A DNA stretch of 64,000 nt from Talpa occidentalis. Its lineage: Eukaryota; Chordata; Mammalia; Eulipotyphla; Talpidae. The position numbers and the translations under genes were made by a program. Below the pieces are notes generated by a model. The model was not told the DNA's origin, did no database searches, and worked only from the letters and a program-made list of their open reading frames with translations. Positions 22,651 through 35,497 of this stretch are shown piece after piece (the first letter of the stretch is position 1; each line of letters starts with the position of its first letter). Location: NCBI RefSeq assembly GCF_014898055.3, contig NW_023601543.1, positions 57,056,806 to 57,120,805 on the forward strand, written 5' to 3'.

Positions 22651-23489
22651 AAAAGTACATTAATCTGGACCCATTAAAAAAAGATGTAAATAAATAAATT
22701 TAATTATAAAAATAAACTTCCTGATCTTTGTACTGAGATTGTCAAATTACTTAGAAACAGTTCGATCTCTCAGGGTCTTTCATAATTTCTTCAGTGGGTC
22801 TAGAGGAGTCCTAAGTTTAAGCCTAATTATTGCCCACAACTAAGGCAAGACCTTCCTATGTACTCTGTCCTGAGAATGATGGGTTTTTCCAGTCTATCTG
22901 GTGGAGGCAGGCACTATGCTCTGCGGGTGTGAGAGCCAGGCCCTGTTAGCTTTAATCCATTTGGATGGTTCTTTTCCTTGGTCTTGGGTAGTTGCCGCCC
23001 AAGCGTGTTCAGATGAGTACCCTGATGCATCGTCAATGGGCACACTCTGCGAATATCTGTTGTTCTCTCTCTGTGCTGTTCTCTACTCATACTCTTTGAA
23101 GGCCAGCTGCCCTTGTTTCTCTGGATTATCTCAGCACAGAGAGGCCACCAGGGCAGTCTCAGTCTCCTCTTTTTGTACCATAGCATGAAAAGTCTCCAAG
23201 GGGTATCCTGGGGCAATGGGAGGGCTCATCTTGTTTCTCATTTCTCAGAGATCACTGATCTTTATGACCTGATGCCTATGTCTTGAAAACTAGTTTCATG
23301 GTTTTTTCTCTGGGTATTTTGATTTTTCTGGGTATTTTAATTCTCTGGGTTTTTTCTCCGGGTATTTTAATTTTTTTTTTTTTTGGAAGGGTGGGGAGGA
23401 GGTTGGTTGTTGCATGTGAGAGGGTAAATGTGGTCCCTGTTACTTCATCTTGACTGAAACTGCATGAATAAGTGGTTATATTTGTTACA

Positions 23490-23757
23490 CTTTTTTTTTA
23501 AAGATTTATTTATTTATTTATACAAGCACTGGGTACAGTCAGAAGCGCGGGAGGGTGAGAGAATTCACCAGAGCCAGAGCGGGGAGCAGAACAGGCAGAC
23601 TGATGAAGTACACTGCTGAGAGGAGCAGCGGGCGGCAGGAGAGGTCTGCGCGCCATGTGGGACTCTCGCCTGGCGGCCATGGATCAAACCGGCGCTGCAG
23701 AGGCTGTGGGCAGCTTCACAACCCAGCGCTCAACCACTGTGCCGCCAGGGAGGCCCC
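23490..23757 (-). mobile_element. tRNA-derived SINE, young subfamily
   Basis: Antisense copy. Target duplication ATATTTGTTACA at 23478-23489 and 23758-23769. Confidence 0.92.
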
Positions 23758-23769
23758 ATATTTGTTACA

Positions 23770-24950
23770 GCTTTTAACAGTGGAAACAGAATTTACCAAT
23801 AACAGAAGAATCAAATAGGAAATGCCTGCTCTTTGAGTCACAAACTGGGTGTTGTAGTAGTGCCATTTGTTGAGATGATGGAGACAGAAGAGTGTTTGAG
23901 CAAGGAGAATTCAAGTGGCCTGTCTGGATAGGTTGCGATGCCTTATGAGACATCCACAAGAACATGTCCATAGCAAGTAGGCTATGGCATACATGAGGCA
24001 TATGTACCAGGCTAGAGGTCTAAATTAATGGGTATTCCAAATATTTACAATAATTAATGCTAAGACACAAGATGAAATCACCAGGTAAGAGAATACTTGC
24101 TACAAAAGGGAGCACGGATCATACCCAAGGAGACTTCAACATTTGGAAATTGGATGTAGGCAGTCAGACTTGTAAGAGAAAAAAAACCAAGAGAGCAAGA
24201 GCAAAACACTGTGGATTGCACTGGCCTTAGAGGGGAGGGTAGAACGTGATTGCTGGTTGACTAGGTGATTATCCATATATGATCTGGTTTAGAGCAGTCT
24301 CAGAGATAGGGGAGTGACAGAAGCCAAACTGAATTAAGTTAAATATGGTCTGAGATATGAGGAAATAGAGACTAAAGAAAGCTTGACTCTGCTGAGAAGC
24401 AAAACAATGGAGTCACACCTAGGAGACTATATGGGGCCAGAGTTCACTGGTAAACATATCCATGGATGATGACAACACAGTACAGAAACAAGTCGGGTGG
24501 TCGTCAGTAGGGGAATGGGTGAACAATGCTACGTTTATACCACGCACGGAATACCATGAATCAGTTGAAAAGCATGAATTAACACATGGTCATTAAATAT
24601 TAAGTTTTTTTTAAGGATGAAAAAGGTACTTGACAGAAGTGAAGGATGGGTGGACTATCCTTTACAGCACATTAACTCTGAGGGACTCAAAAGTGCATGG
24701 GATTTCTCTGTCCTGTTCAAAACCACGTGTGAATGTACAACTTTCTCAAAAATTAAAAGCTGGATTTTAAAATATTTCCAGTATGTACCTGATTGGGGTA
24801 TTTTTTCCCCAGTAGGCATTCATACCTCCAACCATTAAAATATTTTTTTTTTCTTTTTGTAACCAAATCAAAGCGGGAAAATGGGGGGGGGTATAGAAAA
24901 TTCATTGCTGGCTTCCCCTAGCTCAGGGGACACAGCATTCAAGGCCTCTA
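23770..24950. other. Intergenic, with a weak LINE-1 piece
   Basis: No exon recognised. About 24,470-24,770 has L1-like wording (GGGGAATGGGTGAACAATG and an ACCACGTGTGAATGTACAAC tail). The rest is unassigned, and CpG density rises after 24,930 towards the WDR45 promoter. Confidence 0.45.
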
Positions 24951-25470
24951 GGTCCATCCCCGCCCCAAGCCTCTGCTATCGCCCCTCTAGGCGCCTGGAG
25001 GCTTACACCTCGCTGCCGAGAGGCGGGGGGGCGGTCACTCTAGTCCACCTAGGAGGTCCTAGTCTTGCTAGCCGAGGTGGATGCGTCTGGCTCGGGCAGT
25101 CGGACCGAATTGGGAGATATTGGGCCCTTTTCAGCTCCGGGAAGGGCAGACTCTCTCGCCCACCGCTCCCCAGGGCTTCTGCCAGTCATGCCCTGGTGGA
25201 ACCCGCTCCGCTCCCCGCACCCTCCAAGGAGGACGCGGCAATCGCTCGCGGAGCGCCAAATACCCAAAAGCTGGGCGAGCAGGGTAACGGCGGCGTTTTC
25301 CGGCCAGGGTGAGTCATTTCCGGTCACAGACTCCCTCCCCCGGAAGTGAGACCTGATGTAAACACTGAAGCCGGGCGTCTGGGCCCGGGAGGTCAGAGAG
25401 CCGGGCCGCGGGCGGCACCGATAGCTGGGACTGGGATCGGGGACGCACAGAGGTCAGGTCAGTGCAGGTG
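24950..25470 (+). promoter_or_regulatory. WDR45: WDR45 CpG promoter and first exon region
   Basis: A CpG-rich block with an AP-1/NRF2-type TGAGTCA at 25310-25316 and an ETS/GABP-type CCGGAAGTGA at 25340-25349, typical of a TATA-less housekeeping promoter. A non-coding first exon probably lies within 25,350-25,460; its donor is not certain (AGAGGTCAGGTCAGT offers more than one). CGG-rich sequence continues upstream to about 24,950. Confidence 0.65.
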
Positions 25471-26130
25471 ACGTGGAGATGGGACATGATCTTAAAATTC
25501 ATTGGGGTCTGGGGTTGGCTTGGGGTCCTTGAGCAAAGGTCTTGGTGGATGGGGGTGGGGGGTGTCCTGGAACAGGGACATTGAGTGGGTGCTGGTGTTA
25601 GCAGGCGTATGAGGGCTGTCCTGAACCTGAGGAAGCTGGATGGGGGAGGGTATGTGAGGCATCCCGGGGCAGGGTTTTTGGGTGACGAGGATCTTTGGAA
25701 TGGGAATCCAAATAAGGGATTTGGGGAGGTGGAGCTGTCCAATGAGGCGATGCCAGTGGAGGTGGCACGGGAGTGGGGGGAGGTAGGAATCTTGGGCACG
25801 TGGAGGATGGGAAGGTTGTGTGTGTGGGCAAAGGTCTTGGGGAGATGGGGGTTTTCAGGGAGTATGGGGGCTCTGGGGCAGGAATCTGTGGGAGTTCCAG
25901 GGCAGGTGTCTTGGGGAGGGGGGTATGACTTGTCCCTGGTAGAGATTTTGGGAGGTGTGTGTCCTGGGCAAGGGTCTTAAAAGGGTAGGGGTCTTGGCTA
26001 GAGCATAGAGGGTCTGGAGGAGGACACTTAGGGGTATGTCCCAGGGGTGGAGGATTTAGAGTGATAGGGGAATCCTGGGGCAGGGTCTTGAGGGCATAAG
26101 GGGATCTGGGGGAACATCTGGGTTGTCCCT
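25470..26130 (+). repeat. Degenerate G-rich array in WDR45 5' intron
   Basis: Recurrent but diverged words such as GGTCTTGGGG, GGGGCAGG and GTCCTGGGGCAGG run through about 650 bp, giving a strongly G-rich sense strand. Contains CACGTG at 25797-25802. Confidence 0.7.
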
Positions 26131-26808
26131 GGTTGGGCAAAAGTTAGCATGGCATGAGAAGAGGCTGTCCCAAGATAGACATGGGATCCTAAAGGGGTTT
26201 GAGGAAGCCTGTGTCATGGGAAGGTGTGAGCTGTCTCTGGGTTGCTGGGAGGGTCAGATGGGCATGATTAGGGTAGTTCCTATCAGTGGTGGACCAACCA
26301 TAGCAGGTCTTGGGGCCAGGTCAGGACGAAATACAGGAAGAGGTGTATGTCCTTTCCCCTATTTATTGACAGGTGGATTTGGTGTCCAGGTGTGAAGATG
26401 AGAAGTGGGTGGGAGTGGATCGAGGCCATGCTGGGCATCAGGCCCAGGACTGGCTAGGAGCGGGAAGGAGCTATCACTGGGGCACCTCCAACCCCATTAC
26501 TTCCTGACAAGCCATGAGGGCCAGCAAGTAAGGAGGAAGTAGAGGGTCCAAGTCAGGGTAGGCCTGGAGCTAGTCATCCAAGTGTGGGAAGATGGGGGGG
26601 GGGGGTTCTGGCCATGTTGCTTGGGATCCGGGAGACCCAGTATTCTTCCCCTCTTTTTGTCTTCTTTGCAGTCTTGCTGGGGTTAGTAGATGGCAGAGAG
26701 GAAGAAGAAGAAATCTATTAGGGACAGAATTTCTAGGACTCAGAGGGTAGACCTCAGGACTCTTCCCAATCCTACCCCCATTTGTGTCCAGGGAAGCAAT
26801 CCTGGACC

Positions 26809-30240
<3,432 letters not shown>

Positions 30241-30592
30241 GGACCCTGGGGTTTGTGCTAGGAACTTGCAACGGCAAATCACAAAGCCTTTGAGGGAGGG
30301 TTGGAGTGCTGTGGAAGTCGCCGGCCAGCAAGTGTTAATGCAGCAGGTGTCCGCCTTCCACTCAGCAGAGCAATGTCTAAACAGATCATGTCCACTAAGA
30401 ACTTTATGATGACCGTGTGTCCTCCTGTGTGCCCACAGTGCCATCCAGGAACCCAGGGAGGCAGCTGACCCCCCACCCTGCCCCCGGGGCTCCCAGCCTG
30501 GAGAAGACTGCCAGGGACCCACAGGGAGTGCCCTAATCCAACCTGTAGGGATTTTAAAAACTTGTCAGAGATGTCTGATGTGACGGAAAATG

Positions 30593-30598
30593 AATAAA
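30593..30598 (+). terminator. WDR45: WDR45 polyadenylation signal
   Basis: AATAAA, 353 nt after the WDR45 stop. PRAF2 starts about 500 bp further on. Confidence 0.85.
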
Positions 30599-30769
30599 AG
30601 ACCCTTAATAGTATTTATGGCTAAATGGAGGGGGGGGGAGTGGCCTAGATAAGATAAAGCTGAAAAGGCCCTGCAGGAGTTTCCAGGAAAGATGTGGTGG
30701 CCGTCTTGGACCTTGACAGGGAGGAAGTGGGATTTTTGCTGTTAATCTCTGCGAGTACTCTTAAATCTG

Positions 30770-31114
30770 GCAATTGGCTACAGTGTGCTTGAGCTGCTGG
30801 CTGGGCCTAGCACCGCTGCCCCGCCCCCAACATCCCCCTCCCGTAGCGCCCCCGCCCGGGGGCGAATAAAAACGCTATGCCCTGCGGAGGCGGAGACTTG
30901 ATTTCCCACCAACCCCTGCTGCTTTACAGTTCCGGTGTGTTGCTTGCGTTTTCGGTCACGTGCCCTGCTGCGTCTGTGCAGTTTGCTTTGGTGGCGAGGG
31001 GTGCATCGCTAAGCCCGAACTCCATTTCCCGGTGCTCCCCGCGGCGGCGCAGGGTGTAACGGGTGTTGTAGTCGGGCCGCACTTCTAGTTGGTCCAGCTA
31101 CATCCACTGGCAGG
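30770..31114 (+). promoter_or_regulatory. PRAF2: PRAF2 CpG promoter
   Basis: GC-box-rich (CCCCGCCCCC at about 30,820 and GCGCCCCCGCCCGGGGG at about 30,846). An AATAAAAAC-like A/T element lies at about 30,865. The E-box GTCACGTG at 30955-30962 fits the bHLH-Zip/MiT site. The start codon is at 31115. Confidence 0.6.
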
Positions 31115-33348
31115 ATGTCGGAGGTGCGGCTGCCACCGCTGCGCGCCTTGGACGACTTCGTTCTGGGGTCGGCGCGTCTGGCGGCCCCAGATCCGTGCGA
31201 CCCGCAGCGGTGGTGCCACCGCGTCATCAACAACCTCCTCTACTACCAAACCAACTATCTTCTGTGCTTCGGCTTCGGTCTCGCTCTGGCCGGGTGAGGG
31301 AGGAAGGGAGTCGCCTGCAGGGCACGGAGGGTGGGCCCGCTGGTTTTTGAGGCCTGGGGAGGGGCGTTGTAAGACCAGGAATAGCGCGTTGAATAGAGAT
31401 GGAAAGCCTAAGGGGCATAAAAGGGGAAGGGGGCTTGAAGAAGTGGGACCTGGTTGTGAGGAGGGCCTGGGGTAGGATAGAGCCTGACTGAGGGGACCTG
31501 AGAAGGACCGAGAAAGTTGGAACTCAAGGGAAAGTGGGGGTTGGAGAGGGGCCTTGTAGAGGAGGGGAGCCTGAAAGTGGCCCGTGAGTGTGCCTGGGGT
31601 ACGGTGGGTGATGTGAGTGACGGGGCCACCTCGAGGAGGCCTCGGAGATCATAGGGCAGAGACCAAGACAGGGATGTCGTCAAGTTGAAGCATGTGGAGG
31701 GTGGACTTGTGTGAGCTCTGGCCTTGAAGAGGAGATATGAGGGGAACATCCCTCGGAGAGGTACCTGTTGGGGAGCTCGAGGCAAGAGGGAGGACCCAGG
31801 GATGGACGGGCTGAGACGGGAGAGAGGCAGAGCCTGGAGGAGGAGCTTGGCAGGGCGGGGATTAAGAGCGGGTCTGAGAACCTCTCGGCTGGCCAGGCCT
31901 GTAACACTGGGTGGAATCTACAGGGAAGTGGGAACCTGGATGGAGGTGGGCGTCGGTCTGTCAGGAGAGGAAGCCTGGAAGGGGTGCGCTGTAAGCACCC
32001 TGGGGCTGGGGAGAGGGAAACTTGGAGACAGACGCCCTGGAAGAGGAACTTATAAGGACTGGATGGGTTTGGGTAGGTTGAGGTGGAGGAACTTGAGAGC
32101 GGTCCTGCGGGAGTAGAATTAGAAGGAAAGAACAGGAAAGGGCCGGAAGCCTGTGGACCTAGAGGGATGGGAGGACCTGAACTGGGACATCTAAGGAAGT
32201 TGGGGCTGTAGGGTTGATGGGTAACAAATGAGAGTACACCCGGGAGCCTGGGAGTTGGAAGCTCTGGAGACTAGACCAGTTGGAGACAGGGCTGACAGGA
32301 GTATTTTCTGGGCTGCAGGGTCCACAGAGGTGGGACCAAAGCACTTGGGGCCAGATCAGGTGAACAGTGATCCAGAGGACTCTGAGGCCTGCCGGCCCTC
32401 CCAGCATGCAGGGCTGGCTAACTTAGTTCCATTGTCCTTGCAGGTACATGCGCCCACTTCACACCCTCCTAAGCGCACTGGTGGTAATGGTGGCCCTTGG
32501 CGTGCTGGTGTGGGCCGCTGAGACCCAAGCAGCTGTGCGCAGATGCCGCCGCAGCCACCCTGCCGCCTGCCTGGCCATAGTGCTCACAGTCAGCTTTCTC
32601 ATCCTCTGGGCGGTGAGCGGCGCTTGCACCTTCCTGCTCAGCATTGCCGGGCCTGTGCTTCGTGAGTCCCTCCACTACCCTTCTATAGCCTGTAGCAGGG
32701 AAAATGGCCAGCCCTACCCCGGTTCCTGGGCTGAGAGGGGGCTGGGACACTTGGCTGGCAAGGCCACACCCCTTTCATGGGGCACCTTCCCTGGCTTCCC
32801 TTCCGGGAACACCCTTCTTACTGCCACCTGGGCCTCACGGCTGGTGTTAAGTACCCTTCCCTGGCTAGGTCCCCATCCACAGGTCCCCATCCACAGGGAA
32901 CAGTCAGGGCAGAGACTGGCACCAAAGGCTGGGCCATCGCGCCCTGTGGGCAGAGGCAGCGGGCACAGACAGGCAGACAGGGACCAGGGCTCCTTTAGGC
33001 ACCCCTTGGGGGAAGATGAACCCAACAGCCCTTGACCACGCCCCTTTTGCAGAGTGTTCTACTTTGCCACACTTAATGCATCAGAGGCGTCCTGGCCACT
33101 GCCTACTTTGGCCTGCCTGTGCCCCAATTACCCTCTGTGGGCCCCATTTGGCTAAAGGCTAATTAATGTCCCATCTCACCGACCCCATTTTCCTCCTGTT
33201 GCCCACAGTGATCCTGGTGCACGCCTCACTGCGTCTGCGCAACCTCAAGAACAAAATTGAGAACAAAATCGAAAGCATTGGACTCAAGCGGACACCAATG
33301 GGGCTGCTGCTGGAAGCATTGGGACAAGAGCAGGAGGCCGGATCCTAG
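31115..33348 (+). CDS. PRAF2: PRAF2 (JM4), PRA1-family membrane protein (3 exons)
   Basis: Exons 31115-31293, 32444-32661 and 33209-33348. Phases close to 537 nt and 178 residues, the family length. Residues about 1-40 are cytosolic; there are four hydrophobic stretches at about 43-58, 62-82, 98-117 and 119-141, i.e. the PRA1 domain ([66 protein letters not shown]). A polar C-terminal tail follows ([16 protein letters not shown], then [11 protein letters not shown]). Known role: ER/Golgi and synaptic-vesicle protein that retains or escorts receptors such as GABA-B and CCR5. Intron 1 is G-rich and intron 2 carries a segment duplicated in the CCDC120 3' UTR. Confidence 0.98.
31320..32330 (+). 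repeat. Degenerate G-rich array in PRAF2 intron 1
   Basis: About 1 kb in which diverged units containing GGGACCTG, GAGGAGG and GGAACTTG recur (for example GGGGACCTGAGAAGG, GTGGGACCTGGTTG, GGGAACCTGGATGGAGG). G is clearly in excess over C on the sense strand. Confidence 0.7.
32899..33020 (+). repeat. Dispersed duplication, copy 1 (PRAF2 intron 2)
   Basis: GGGAACAGTCAGGGCAGAGA through GGGGGAAGATGAACCCAA, about 120 bp. The second copy is at 34,818-34,948 with a few substitutions and a small indel. The sequence shows no poly(A) and no target duplication. Confidence 0.9.
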
Positions 33349-34060
33349 GGCCCTGGGATATGTACCCAAGTACTGCAGAATAGTACCCCCTGCATACCCA
33401 TACTGGGAACCCAGAGCCCTTTCCCAGCCTTTAAAGAGGCGCCCCCTACCCAGTTCAAAAAGCAGGGTATCTGCAACCCTCTCTCCAAATCCAAAACTGG
33501 CATAATATTGCCTCATACCCACTCATTGCCTAGGGAACCCATCATCCCCAGCCCTGAGCTTGCGACCCAGAGCCAGTCCAAAACCAGGATTTGGAGACCA
33601 GAGCATCCATGGCCCACCTCAAAGTTGACCCAGAGACACTCCTCCCAACTCCAATTTGGGACCCACCCATCTCCCATGCTCAGCGCCAAAGCTGGGATCT
33701 GGGACCAAGGGAGCCTCAAATCTTGAACCCTGAACCAAGACTTTTCTAGACCCTACCCCAGCTTTGAACCTAGGTCAAGGCATTGCCAAATTCTTGCACC
33801 CCAGACCCAAGTGTTCCCAGCCCTTATCTTGGGGGAAGATTTAAATATTCTGACCCTGTTGGAACACTTGGGCCCAGATGACCCTCACACCAGCCCCACT
33901 AGCCTCCCTCCAGCTCTGCGCAGGGATTCTGCCCCCCTCCCCCAAGTTCCTCAGTGCTGAGGACCAAGAGGTGAGTGGCAGTAAGGTGGAGTGGCAGTAA
34001 GCCAAGAGGTGGGGCATATTTATCAGTGTTCCCGCAACAATAAAGGCTTTTGGCATTGTT
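33349..34060 (+). other. PRAF2: PRAF2 3' UTR
   Basis: About 690 nt, C-rich and degenerate-repetitive (diverged units around CCAGAGCC, CAAAACCAGGATTTGG, GGGACC). It runs to the poly(A) signal AATAAA at 34,039-34,044. Confidence 0.75.
34039..34044 (+). terminator. PRAF2: PRAF2 polyadenylation signal
   Basis: AATAAA followed by a G/T-rich stretch (TTTTGGCATTGTTC), a well-formed signal. Confidence 0.85.
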
Positions 34061-34487
34061 CAAGCCAGTCTGGGCCTCCTGAGTACTCTGTGTGTTCAAA
34101 GGCTAGAAGTGGCAGTCTGCCTTTCACTTCTGGGTGGGCCTCTCACAGCCTGGGGCCCTGTCAGACACGTGGGCTCAGTCCATTCCTGGAACCTCTTACC
34201 TCTGGAGCAGTGTTAATGTGCAAGGTAATTAACAAGGAGCGTTTCTTATCACCTGTATCACTAAGGGCTCTTGTTCAAGACCGGCTAGGGATCTGAGCGC
34301 ACATAGGCAAAGAAGTTGCCTCACATCATAAAGCAAGTAAAGCCAAAACGGATGACATTATCACAGGCTGTTTCCATGGTGCTCTATTTTTTTTTCCCTG
34401 TACAAATACATTATCTGATCTTAGCTAAAGGTGTGGCCCCTGAGGTGAGGCAGTTAAGAGGAACAACATATGGGTTCAGTTTACACA

Positions 34488-34493
34488 TTTATT
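34488..34493 (-). terminator. CCDC120: CCDC120 polyadenylation signal
   Basis: AATAAA on the minus strand, about 1.0 kb beyond the CCDC120 stop. About 430 bp separate it from the PRAF2 signal, so the two genes converge without overlap. Confidence 0.7.
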
Positions 34494-35497
34494 ATAGAAA
34501 TCCCCTTCCAGTGTGGGTAGTGTACTGGGCCCAGGTCCATTGGTACAAAAAGAAAAGTTTAACACCAGGTAAAGGGGGTAGGGGGACCCCCAGCTCCAGA
34601 AAGTCACAGATAGGTATCATAGAAAACACAGCTTGTGTGGATTTGTTTAAAAAGTGGTGGATGGAAGGAAAGCCAAGGAAGACGTGACGTAGCCTGTGGC
34701 CAGATGTCACCTGAGGATTTTACTGGCATCTAATAGATGCCAGGTTCCACCACCACAGCAGCCCAGGATGCAACACACCCAACAGCTCTGCCCTTTGGTC
34801 CTCCTGCGGGGCTCTAATTGGGAACAGTCAGGGCAGAGAGTGCCACCAAAGGCTGGGCCATCGTGCCCTTTGGGCAGAGGCAGCGGGCACAGACAGACAG
34901 GGACCAGGGCTCCTTTAGGTACCCCTTGGGGGAAGATGAACCCAAGCACCCCACCCAGCCTTGGGTCCTTCCAAATGTGGGCAGTAGGCCCACCTTCCTA
35001 AGAACTGCCCCAATACAGGATGGCAGGGAGTACTGTTCACACCAGGGTCCCCCCGGCTGCCCCAGTCAGGGCCCTAAGACCCTATATGGTCCATTTTATG
35101 GAAGGGGCTCCTAATGGAGTAGGCTGGGCATGGAAACAGGAATGAACCCAACCAGGAAGAGATCACAGTTTCCCTTTTACAAAACGTCTAGTGTTGGGGC
35201 AAGACAGTGAAGACCTAAATCACAACTGTAAACAGAAATGGAGGAAGGGGCTTGGAGTCCCCATGACATCATCCCCCCTCTTGTAAGCTGGCCGAGGGCC
35301 CCCAGTCCCAGCACAGTGTGAGAAGAGAATTGGGGCATCAGACAGCGTTGTGGGCCCACGTTGAGCCAAAGGCTTGGGAAGATCAGGTTGGTGCCCCGAG
35401 GACTGAAAGCAACCACACCCCCGGGCTCAGCGCAGTTGGCTGTGTGCTCCTCAGACTGGACTCGTGCCCAGGCCAGCGAGGAGCGTATCAGAAGGGG
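34494..35497 (-). other. CCDC120: CCDC120 3' UTR
   Basis: About 1 kb from the stop codon to the poly(A) signal, without a recognised element except the duplicated segment at 34,818-34,948 shared with PRAF2 intron 2. Confidence 0.65.
34818..34948 (+). repeat. Dispersed duplication, copy 2 (CCDC120 3' UTR)
   Basis: Same direction on the plus strand as the copy in PRAF2 intron 2: GGGAACAGTCAGGGCAGAGA, CCAAAGGCTGGGCCATCG, GGCTCCTTTAGG. The two copies are about 1.9 kb apart. Confidence 0.9.

Larger units (their letters stand above)
20860..23470 (-). mobile_element. Old LINE (L1M/HAL1-like), antisense, with nested insertions
   Basis: Pieces at 20,860-21,470, 22,210-22,340 and about 22,690-23,470 read as reversed ancient LINE-1-type sequence (for example GCCATTCTGGGTCAAGTTTCC and ACTGATATTGTAAATTTTACC). 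They are separated by a second L1M 3' end at 21,556-22,210 and by SINEs. Family assignment is approximate. Confidence 0.45.

Noticed and set aside
24950..25300. Separate gene at the WDR45 CpG block
   Set aside because: No splice-closed frame was found; the block is better explained as the upstream part of the WDR45 promoter.
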